In this document: piece after piece, positions 8,901-14,675 of the stretch
How positions within the stretch are numbered: position 1 is the first letter of the stretch
Layout: each line of letters opens with the position of its first letter
From: Candidatus Babeliales bacterium
Lineage (GTDB): Bacteria > Babelota > Babeliae > Babelales > Chromulinivoraceae
Assembly (NCBI GenBank): GCA_041660205.1
Contig: JBAZWT010000004.1
Coordinates: 1-57,500, forward strand
Length of the DNA: 57,500 bases
Reading direction: 5' to 3'
Made by a program: the position numbers and the translations under genes
Notes under the pieces: generated by a model
Database searches by the model: none
What the model was told of the DNA's origin: nothing
Seen by the model: the letters and a program-made list of their open reading frames with translations, nothing else

Positions 8901-9043
8901 CTTTGAAAGTAATGACTCATGATGGGTTTGAGTTACAAATAATTACTAATCTTGAACCGTTAAATCATACTTGTGCTGCAATTGAAAATACAATAAATAG
9001 ACATGTTGTTACTGCTTATCCAAATTATACAGGTGTACGATGA
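5948..9043 (+). CDS. Large exported protein with C-terminal EndoU-type nuclease domain (probable toxin)
   Basis: 1031 residues from the ATG at 5948, which opens a signal peptide (MLKTIKKALLLSSFAFSS); the longer frame from 5873 overlaps the AAA gene and is less likely. Layout: Arg/Val-rich segment, about five 8-residue repeats (NESHDQFV, from residue ~80), a Cys cluster (CKCDKSDC), a Ser/Asn linker, a long coiled coil (about 185-480), an Ala-rich helical middle, and a C-terminal domain. That domain has GGH at 905-907, EFPPHWT near 951-957 and TAYPN at 1022-1026, the pattern of bacterial EndoU ribonucleases of polymorphic toxins (GGH ... FP..W ... TAYP). It likely cleaves RNA after delivery. 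The next gene overlaps by 4 bases, as expected for immunity genes. EndoU is by recognition, not alignment. Confidence 0.8.
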   Translation: MLKTIKKALLLSSFAFSSVLPMRQVGQVALVNVFPKRQVAQIAVARMVNQSASFHNSSVARFPFIFGTLVATMMPLVVFDESVNKSHDEFINESHNQFVNESHDQSVREFNDQFVNESHDQFANNFVAMDCKCDKSDCRVYLDPKNGDAYLAINGADFPDSSSVGAVCSNPSSGSNRSSSNNSQQEQYLSESSHNYKVKEIQRTFFENVKKQVFYYYENFSTIVQDKIAEFVKSCSSSSRQELSDKKADLEQPLPALKTKLLSLTQQNFRIDLFINPEKYGETRGSALRDAQNSWTPQDYYKAKEALDLKLEIESREAAIEECNWRISRFEQEVRDSISSKLENESIDTIEKEITDLATNKGKFDRSVVQVQKDLSKLKSSLYTVEKQLRYFYEERTWVGRWFNKSTINSLWTERTALKEQIAQKTEDLQILKDSQKECDVQLKQAQKIAGEKIKIASQEAQALQDKQEQEAIALHDQTVRGHQDLGDFYSINEEGRNDLQEALDETIKQGYMPYDQQYNLTPQVADILAAHGIDPKDYLGVHGTALQQYLHGRTCDILSQAATLQAQLPYKSTLISTVVYAADAAHDANKNNEVLLASQLTDVAYLVGKLAQEITTAVMPYAQAVVSGLVKGVILDNIDMVVHFDETIKGLGKALYYVSETLVLNDPDMVSECPEIYEPMRDKRNAKVVAVLKTLGEKIENSTGPERLEALVRFGSNIKSADKIIQAVGGACGIIRSQAKGMRTLEGIASLAEDQGIAREVMQAAEQLELVAQEKVAKSLAGELMEAGKNGGKVASGSKGTQQSSVRCKILSLEDAFDQLKKFGYKISKEKPDLLNNIDYYLKQACAKVNTKIESALLEECKKMQQIAGSAEMSVCMDLEHMVNVEYKLIKDGEGAFHTVKLTGGHLAGTMSKLEKEGLVAIESFLEFGNGCKEYKVKDLCTGGKFTHSEFPPHWTVEKIAQETKAACEEAMRNGLLNPEVVRPLKVMTHDGFELQIITNLEPLNHTCAAIENTINRHVVTAYPNYTGVR
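6187..6318 (+). repeat. 24-base tandem repeats encoding NESHDQFV-like units
   Basis: About five imperfect 24-base units (AATGAATCTCACGATCAATT and variants) in frame in the 5' part of the toxin gene. They encode (V/I)NESH(D/N)(Q/E)F. Such units change copy number easily, so length variation between strains is expected. Confidence 0.85.
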
Positions 9044-9651
9044 GATATGTATTTTATTATTTTCATGATCAATATGGCTATATAGAAAAGGTTTTTACTC
9101 GTAATTTGCCATTAGAGGGTTTATTTGAATTTTTAACAGACAATCAAGAGCGTTGGATTAATCTTAAAGAAGACGAAAAAGATCCTCGAAAAGTTATTAT
9201 TTGGTCGACAATGCATCTAAAAGAATTTATTGTTTCGTCGACACGGTATCCAAAAGAATCATTTGCTTTTGATGAAGAAAAAAGTGAACAATATCATGAA
9301 TATGGGCGTAAGCGCTTTCCAGAGATGCCAGCAATACGAATATTTCGTGACAATTATGAGTTTTTGGAGCAACAGTGGCAAGGAATTTATAAACGTAAGC
9401 CGAACTATGTAATTTTTCGTGAGCATGATAATGGCTTTGTCGATATCCTTGAAAAAGATGAATTATCTGATGAAGATGTCGCGATCATGAATCGTGAACA
9501 TAAAATTTATTTAAATTATTTTAAGCGGTGGAAAGAGTATGTCAAAGCTCATCCTGAGAAACGTACCAGGGTTTGGCGCTGCCCAGCAGATAATGAATTT
9601 GAATCGGATTTTACGTTGTATGATCCTGCTGATGAGCAAGGCGTTGAGTGA
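9040..9651 (+). CDS. Probable immunity protein for the EndoU toxin (family not recognised)
   Basis: 203 residues, no signal peptide or membrane segment, charged and aromatic-rich (MRYVFYYFHDQYGYIEKVFT start). Its ATG overlaps the toxin stop by 4 bases (ATGA), so translation is coupled. I recognise no family. The role is inferred from position: an immediately downstream, co-translated cytosolic protein behind a C-terminal nuclease domain. A broken copy of its first ~24 codons lies at about 10185-10252, next to a broken copy of the toxin's end. The pair has thus been duplicated together. Confidence 0.7.
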   Translation: MRYVFYYFHDQYGYIEKVFTRNLPLEGLFEFLTDNQERWINLKEDEKDPRKVIIWSTMHLKEFIVSSTRYPKESFAFDEEKSEQYHEYGRKRFPEMPAIRIFRDNYEFLEQQWQGIYKRKPNYVIFREHDNGFVDILEKDELSDEDVAIMNREHKIYLNYFKRWKEYVKAHPEKRTRVWRCPADNEFESDFTLYDPADEQGVE

Positions 9652-10091
9652 TGGTAACAGCAAGAGAAAAATGGACACGTTGGGAACCTATTAATGGATT
9701 GTCAGGAAAATATTATCTTGATTATTTTGCATGGTCAGAAAAAGGGTTTGTTGTAGAATTAATTAGTGGAAAAAAGGAAAAAAGAATACAGATTCTATTC
9801 GATGATTATATCGACTCGTTTCGATATACCAATGAAAGTTTTTGTTTTAAAATATTTGGGGATCTTTCAGATCAATATGGCGATGATTTTTATGGAGATT
9901 GGAGTTTTTTTAAGGTAACTAATTCAGAATATTTAAAATGGCTTTCAGATAAATCTCGTACTTGGTCAGATCAAATACAGTTTATACATTTTTGTATTTT
10001 GGGAGGCGATGAAGTTATTGATATCGTTACTAATTATGAACCAAAAGTAAGATTTATTGAATATAAGCCAAAAGTAAATAATATAGAATAA
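9651..10091 (+). CDS. Probable immunity protein, paralogue 1
   Basis: 146 residues from ATG 9651, which overlaps the previous stop (TGATG); an in-frame GTG at 9648 is the alternative. It starts MVTAREKWTRWEPINGLSGK and contains DDFYGDWSFFKVTNSEYLKW and TNYEPKVRFIE. I recall this W..WEPI...YYL...YGDW.FFKV.NSEYL.WL pattern from a small cytosolic protein family common in Bacillus-like genomes near polymorphic toxins, but cannot name the Pfam entry. A close paralogue lies at 10306-10701 (roughly 55% identical). It is the third gene of the toxin operon. Binding to the EndoU domain is inference. Confidence 0.75.
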   Translation: MVTAREKWTRWEPINGLSGKYYLDYFAWSEKGFVVELISGKKEKRIQILFDDYIDSFRYTNESFCFKIFGDLSDQYGDDFYGDWSFFKVTNSEYLKWLSDKSRTWSDQIQFIHFCILGGDEVIDIVTNYEPKVRFIEYKPKVNNIE

Positions 10092-10120
10092 ATTTTAAAT
10101 ACATACTGTAAAAGTATTAC

Positions 10121-10252
10121 TATTGAAAATACAGTAAGTAGAAATATTGTTAGAAGCAATCCAATTAGTGAGATAAAAAAATAAGATACGAATTTTATTT
10201 TTATGATCGATATCTCTATGAGAAAAAATCATATACTAGAAATTCTACCTTA
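10121..10252 (+). pseudogene. Decayed copy of the toxin 3' end and immunity-gene 5' end
   Basis: This stretch aligns to 8982-9115. First comes ATTGAAAATACAGTAAGTAG (toxin end IENTINRHVVTAYPN became IENTVSRNIVRSNP). Then AAGATACGAATTTTATTTTT matches the immunity start (MRYVFYYFHDQYGYIEK became MRYEFYFYDRYLYEKK in spirit, with frame and start damaged). The active-site TAYP is lost. With the paralogue that follows at 10306, this shows that the toxin-end/immunity block was duplicated and then decayed. Confidence 0.75.
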
Positions 10253-10305
10253 TAAGCCTATAAAAATTAGATGTGAAACTTAAAAATATCTTTGGAGGAT
10301 AAATT

Positions 10306-10701
10306 ATGGAAGAGTGGAAACATTGGCACCCTCTTGAAGAGGTGTCTGGAAAATTTTATGTTGATGGTCTAATGATGTTAGAAGATGGTTTAATTATAAA
10401 ATTGTCTAAAGGCGAACAAAAAATAGAAATTTTGTTTGATGGATGTATTGACACATATAGATATACGAATGATAGTTTCTCTTTTAAAATTATATCAGAT
10501 TTGAATAAAAAATATGGTATAGAATTTTATGGAGATTGGAGTTTTTTTAAGGTGAGTAATTCGGAGTATCTTTCATGGTTATCAGAAAAATCTTGTGAGT
10601 ATTCCAAAGAATTTCCATTTATGCACTTTTGCGTTATTGGATACGATGAAATTATTGATGTCATTGTTCGTTATGAACCAAAAGTAAGATTTATTGAATA
10701 A
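10306..10701 (+). CDS. Probable immunity protein, paralogue 2
   Basis: 131 residues with a strong site (GGAGG, 7-10 bases before the ATG). It is homologous over its full length to the 9651 gene: same W..W.PLEEVSGKFYVDGL opening, EFYGDWSFFKVSNSEYLSWL centre and RYEPKVRFIE end. It follows a decayed toxin/immunity fragment, so it is the surviving immunity gene of a duplicated module. Orphan immunity genes of this kind are common in polymorphic toxin loci. Cytosolic, no signal peptide. Confidence 0.75.
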   Translation: MEEWKHWHPLEEVSGKFYVDGLMMLEDGLIIKLSKGEQKIEILFDGCIDTYRYTNDSFSFKIISDLNKKYGIEFYGDWSFFKVSNSEYLSWLSEKSCEYSKEFPFMHFCVIGYDEIIDVIVRYEPKVRFIE

Positions 10702-10714
10702 GTCTGATAAAAAA

Positions 10715-10797
10715 TTAAAATCCACTCTACGTGGTGCTTCGTAGCTAACTGCAAAGCAGTGCGTAGCAGTGGCAGAGTAAGGGGTGAATTTTTGTTA
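10715..10797. repeat. Palindromic repeat or terminator (CTTCGTAG family)
   Basis: Reads TCCACTCTACGTGGTGCTTC then GTAGCTAACTGCAAAGCAGT and GCGTAGCAGTGGCAGAGTA. It contains several nested inverted repeats (ACTGC/GCAGT, CACTCT.../...AGAGTA). The flanks AAAATT... and ...AATTTTT complete a larger hairpin, so it likely terminates the toxin operon. It shares the CTTCGTAG core with repeats elsewhere in the window. Confidence 0.55.
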
Positions 10798-10851
10798 CAC
10801 CAATTACTGACCAAAAAATATTTTTATACATTTTAACGAGGAACTGTGTTC

Positions 10852-11439
10852 ATGAACAAAAAAACAATATTTATCTTTGCTTCATTGTTTATATTTTATA
10901 AAACAGATTGTTTTTATATGAACGATGAAGAAATTACCTTTAAAACAATATTTACCGGCAGTTGCGCTACTTCAATACAATACAACATATTAAATAACAA
11001 AGATGGCAGCATAGGTGGAGATAAGCGTCTATTTGGTATTCATAATATGACCGTTGAAATTCCTGGTTATGAAGTTGTACATCTAATTGAAAATGATATA
11101 TGTCTGCATCCATCTTTGTTTACGATGGCGAGCATTTTTTTATCAGATGATAATGTGCTTGTGCAAAGATGGGCATGCGTCAAATGGATTTTGCCATTAT
11201 CATTTGGATTTAAAGTAGAAAATAATTCATTGAACGTATTTTCATCAATATGGAAATATCGTTTCTTAGCGCCGCTTCGTGCGCAAAAGATTATTGAGTT
11301 AGTCAAAAAAGAAAATTTTGATGAGGCTCAATCTCTTCAAGGTTTAATGATTAAAGTTACCGTAAATGGTCGATCTGTTGTAGCTTGCCAACATACGGTG
11401 GTGCAAATTTACAGCCTGTCCAGCAATTCCCAAAATTAA
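10852..11439 (+). CDS. Exported protein of unknown function
   Basis: 195 residues from the ATG at 10852; GAGGA lies about 10 bases upstream, so I prefer it to the GTG at 10846. The signal peptide is MNKKTIFIFASLFIFYKTDC. The mature part is a mixed alpha/beta sequence with TFKTIFTGSCATSIQYN, QRWACVKWILPLSFGF and MIKVTVNGRSVVACQHTVVQ, and five Cys residues or so that could pair after export. No family recognised. It lies between two repeat blocks and appears to be a single-gene unit. Confidence 0.8.
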   Translation: MNKKTIFIFASLFIFYKTDCFYMNDEEITFKTIFTGSCATSIQYNILNNKDGSIGGDKRLFGIHNMTVEIPGYEVVHLIENDICLHPSLFTMASIFLSDDNVLVQRWACVKWILPLSFGFKVENNSLNVFSSIWKYRFLAPLRAQKIIELVKKENFDEAQSLQGLMIKVTVNGRSVVACQHTVVQIYSLSSNSQN

Positions 11440-11444
11440 AATTC

Positions 11445-11550
11445 ATATTAATAATTGGCGAAGCCTTACGAAACTAATTTTGCAGGAATATGTTGTAAGT
11501 TCATAGCTTGCTGTTATGCACTGCGTAGTAGGAGAAGTTGGGTGGATTTT
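11445..11550. repeat. Palindromic repeat block
   Basis: GGCGAAGCCTTACGAAACTA and GCTTGCTGTTATGCACTGCG then TAGTAGGAGAAG. Parts match the block at 3940-3985 (CGTAGCCTTACGAAGCTTG). It separates the exported-protein gene from the third promoter cassette. Exact ends unclear. Confidence 0.4.
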
Positions 11551-11552
11551 TT

Positions 11553-11652
11553 TATGAGCAAAATCAATAATGCTTCTTTTATAAATCGGTGTGCTTGATA
11601 TAATAAACATTATTAGAATACGTTTTTTAGGGTCTACTTAAGGGTAAAAAAT
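11553..11652 (+). promoter_or_regulatory. Promoter-leader cassette, copy 3
   Basis: Almost identical to 1984-2083: TGAGCAAAATCAATAATGCT then CTTTTATAAAT, the extended -10 TGATATAAT (-10 at 11599-11604) and AATACGTTTTTTAGGGTCTA. The copy runs on into ATGAAACATTTTCACA, the counterpart of the 2084 start, and then diverges. It drives a leader ORF and the J-domain/ankyrin gene. Confidence 0.7.
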
Positions 11653-11709
11653 ATGAAACATTTTCACATGCATTTGAAGACATCGAGTAATAAGAAATAT
11701 GTTTTATAA
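11653..11709 (+). CDS. 18-codon leader ORF coupled to the ankyrin gene
   Basis: ATG 11653 opens MKHFHMHLKTSSNKKYVL and stops at TAA 11707-11709. The last A of that stop is the first base of the ATG at 11709 (TAATG). The first codons derive from the duplicated MK.FHSIVL signal-peptide start; the rest is unrelated. It has TAAGGG upstream, whereas the ankyrin gene has no site of its own. Translational coupling, with the leader peptide itself perhaps functionless, is the simplest reading. Confidence 0.55.
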   Translation: MKHFHMHLKTSSNKKYVL

Positions 11710-14534
11710 TGAATAGTTTCAAGAGCTATATCTATCTATGGTGCTTGATAGCATTACATCAATCATCGGTTTTTGCGATGAAACCAGCTGTTACTATTCC
11801 AACGGTTCCGTCATTCTGGATGGCTCAAGGAAGTACGAATTTTAGTGTTCCATTGCTTGGTCAATATGTTGCAATTCCACAAGCAACAGTAAGCCAAGAG
11901 GTGCTGCAAAATGCGCAAGAAGAATTTATGCAAGAGCAGCAAACAGCACAACCAGTATATTTAATGCCAAAGATGAAACCTTCATATGTTTTTGAGAAGC
12001 CTAGCTATGATGTTTCACAGGTTTCCCAGATGCAGGAGTCAACTCAAAAAAAAAGATTTTGGGACGGACTACGAGGTGGTTCATCAGGTATGTTTAGGCC
12101 AACAATATCTCGGTTAATGTCACGTCAGCAAGCAGCAACTATTTTAGGCGTGTCTAAAAATGCATCACCAGAGGATATAAAAAAGGCTTTTCGTAAAGCT
12201 GCTTTAAAGGCCCATCCTGATACTGGTGGTAGTGATAAAGCTATGCAAGAAGTGAATAAAGCAAAAGATATTTTAAGTGAAAATCAGAGCGCGTCAGAAA
12301 TAAATTCTGATAAATATAAAAAAAGTTACGAAGATCAAGATAAAGATCGAGATATTGACGCTTCTTTATTTAGTGCTATTGATGCTCGTGATCTAGCTAG
12401 AGTAAAAAAGCTTGTTAAAGATGGTGCAAATGTGAATGCGCAGTCTAAGCCTGTTGGCGAAACTCCGTTATTTAGGGCTATTTTTAAAGATGCCCAAGAT
12501 ATTGTAAAATTTTTACTCGATAATGGAGTGAGTGTTAATCAAAAATCTAAATATACTAAAAAAACAATCTTACATATGGCTGCGATTTATGATCATGCAG
12601 AGATATTAAAACTTCTTCTTGAAAAAGGGGCAGATTTTAATCTAAAAGATGTAGATGGTAAAACACCTGTCGATGTAGCTATAAAAAACAATAGTCTAAG
12701 ATCGCTTAAAGTTCTTATTGATGCAGGTGCAGGTACGACTGAGCAAAGGTTGCGGTATGGACCGCATGTTGATGAAGATCAAGATATTGATGCTTCTTTA
12801 TTTAGCGCTATTGATGCTTGTGATCTAGATAAAGTAAAAAAGCTTGTTAAGAATGGTGCAAATGTGAATGCACAGTCTAAAGCTAGGTATGTTGGTGAAA
12901 CTCCTTTATATAGGGCTGTTTTTAGAAATGCCGAAGATATTGTAAAATTTTTATTCGATAATGGGGTGATTGTTAATAAAAAATGTGAATATAGTAAAAG
13001 AACAGCCTTACATATCGCTGCGGTGAATGATCATGCAGATATGCTAAAACTTCTTCTTGAAAAAGGGGCAGATTTTAATGTAAAAGATGTAGATGGTAAA
13101 ACACCTGTGGATGTAGCTATAGAATACAATAGTCTAAAATCGCTTAAAGTTCTTCTTGATGCAGGTGCGGGTACGACTGCACAAAAGTTGCGGTATGGAG
13201 CGATAAAAGGATTGTGGGATCATTCCTTTAAAAAGCATTTTCGTGATCATAGAGTTGCTTTCTCTGTTGCTGGACTAGGGGCATCGCTTTTTATTGCATA
13301 TAAGAGTCTTTTTAATCATGAAAAGGCAATGGAACAATCGCCAATAATTATTGCTGACAAGCCAACCAGTGAGTCAACCAGTGTTCAAGGGGAGGCGGTT
13401 GAATTAAAAAGAATTGCTGACTATAAAATCAGTGATGCCTCAGAAGATCGGCGAGTATTGTTTTCCATTGGTTGCTTTGTGGCTATTGTGAGTTATTTGG
13501 TTTACAACTATGGCAAAAGCTTAGAAGATGATGACAACTTAAGCTCATCTGACGTTACAGCATCAAGTAAAAAAGTTAATCACGTGTCTGTGCAAAATGA
13601 TAACGCAAACATTGATATGCAAGATTCTGATGGGTTCACTGCTTTACATCGAGCTATCTTTGATAGATCTGTTGTTGCAGTAAAAATATTGCTACAAGAT
13701 GGTGCTAATACAGAAATAGTAAACAATGATGGGTATTATCCATTACATATAGCTGCTTTAAGAGGCGATGTTGAAATTGTAAAATTACTTCTTGGATATG
13801 GTGCAAATATCGAAGTAAGAGAGAAAAAAAATCAATCAACAGCATTACATCTTGCCGCAGACTATGGTCAGATTCAGGTCATCCAAACATTGATTTTACA
13901 TAAAGCAAATATTAATGCATGCAATGTATTTGAGGAGACAGCACTTATGTATGCTGTTGAAAAGGGGTTTGTAGAGATTGTTAAAATGCTTGTGGTGGCT
14001 GGAGCTAATGTTAATGCAAAAAGTCTGAATGTCTATTATACACCATTGCAATTAGCATTTTGTTCAAAAAATCCTAAAATCATTAAAACACTGATTTTAC
14101 ATGGCGTAGATGTACACACACCAATGAACAATGGATTTACTAGTTTGCATGCAGCTGTGCAGTTCGGGTTTTTAGAAATTGTACAAATGCTGCTTGCTCA
14201 TAAAGTTGATGTAAATGTAAAGAAGCAGAGTGATGGTGCGACGCCATTACATTATGCTGCGTATCTAGGTAATGCAGAAATTGTAAAGGAATTGCTGAAA
14301 TATAACGCTGATGTAAATGCTCTTGATAAAGAAGGCTATACACCATTGCATGTTGCTTTCTTGCCTAAGGCAAGTTTGCAAATTAAAATTGTTCAAGAAT
14401 TAATTGCAGCAGGAGCAGATGTTAAAGCAATAACCAATGATAATAAAACGGTTCTCGATCTCGCTCTTTGTTGTAATGCAGATAAAGAGATCATTGCTTT
14501 ACTCAAGAGACATGGGGCAAGATCAAAAACATAA
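11709..14534 (+). CDS. Exported J-domain protein with three ankyrin blocks and membrane anchor
   Basis: 941 residues. Signal peptide MNSFKSYIYLWCLIALHQSS with cleavage near VFA. A J domain (about 137-190, MSRQQAATILGVSKNAS and AHPDTGGS with the HPD triad at 169-171) is of the short Pam18/Tim14-like type. Then come ankyrin blocks 1 (about 216-342) and 2 (about 355-486), which are a recent internal duplication. The anchor module GLWDHSFKKHFRD with a transmembrane helix (about 500-535) is shared with the 2084 and 4627 proteins. A second helix (RRVLFSIGCFVAIVSYLVY) follows. About nine more ankyrin repeats form the C-terminal third (about 615-935). Ankyrin repeats bind proteins and are typical of effectors from amoeba symbionts. 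A J domain recruits Hsp70. Exported or envelope-anchored with host-facing ankyrins is inference. Confidence 0.9.
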   Translation: MNSFKSYIYLWCLIALHQSSVFAMKPAVTIPTVPSFWMAQGSTNFSVPLLGQYVAIPQATVSQEVLQNAQEEFMQEQQTAQPVYLMPKMKPSYVFEKPSYDVSQVSQMQESTQKKRFWDGLRGGSSGMFRPTISRLMSRQQAATILGVSKNASPEDIKKAFRKAALKAHPDTGGSDKAMQEVNKAKDILSENQSASEINSDKYKKSYEDQDKDRDIDASLFSAIDARDLARVKKLVKDGANVNAQSKPVGETPLFRAIFKDAQDIVKFLLDNGVSVNQKSKYTKKTILHMAAIYDHAEILKLLLEKGADFNLKDVDGKTPVDVAIKNNSLRSLKVLIDAGAGTTEQRLRYGPHVDEDQDIDASLFSAIDACDLDKVKKLVKNGANVNAQSKARYVGETPLYRAVFRNAEDIVKFLFDNGVIVNKKCEYSKRTALHIAAVNDHADMLKLLLEKGADFNVKDVDGKTPVDVAIEYNSLKSLKVLLDAGAGTTAQKLRYGAIKGLWDHSFKKHFRDHRVAFSVAGLGASLFIAYKSLFNHEKAMEQSPIIIADKPTSESTSVQGEAVELKRIADYKISDASEDRRVLFSIGCFVAIVSYLVYNYGKSLEDDDNLSSSDVTASSKKVNHVSVQNDNANIDMQDSDGFTALHRAIFDRSVVAVKILLQDGANTEIVNNDGYYPLHIAALRGDVEIVKLLLGYGANIEVREKKNQSTALHLAADYGQIQVIQTLILHKANINACNVFEETALMYAVEKGFVEIVKMLVVAGANVNAKSLNVYYTPLQLAFCSKNPKIIKTLILHGVDVHTPMNNGFTSLHAAVQFGFLEIVQMLLAHKVDVNVKKQSDGATPLHYAAYLGNAEIVKELLKYNADVNALDKEGYTPLHVAFLPKASLQIKIVQELIAAGADVKAITNDNKTVLDLALCCNADKEIIALLKRHGARSKT
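12346..13197 (+). repeat. Internal tandem duplication of an ankyrin block (two ~425-base units)
   Basis: 12346-12770 and 12776-13197 are about 90% identical in DNA, each coding for DIDASLFSAIDA... through LDAGAGTT...LRYG. The second unit has a 6-base gain (SKARYVGE against SKPVGE). The high identity shows the duplication is recent, or kept alike by conversion, compared with the diverged C-terminal block. Confidence 0.85.
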
Positions 14535-14675
14535 AACAATACGGATTTTAAAAAAAGTTTAAAAATTTTGTATAAATTTATTATTTTAAAAGAGTTTAAA
14601 AAAGCTAATTGAGTAAAAAATGTGGCATTAGTAAGCTTATATTGAACTACATAATCATTATTTACAACAACAACT

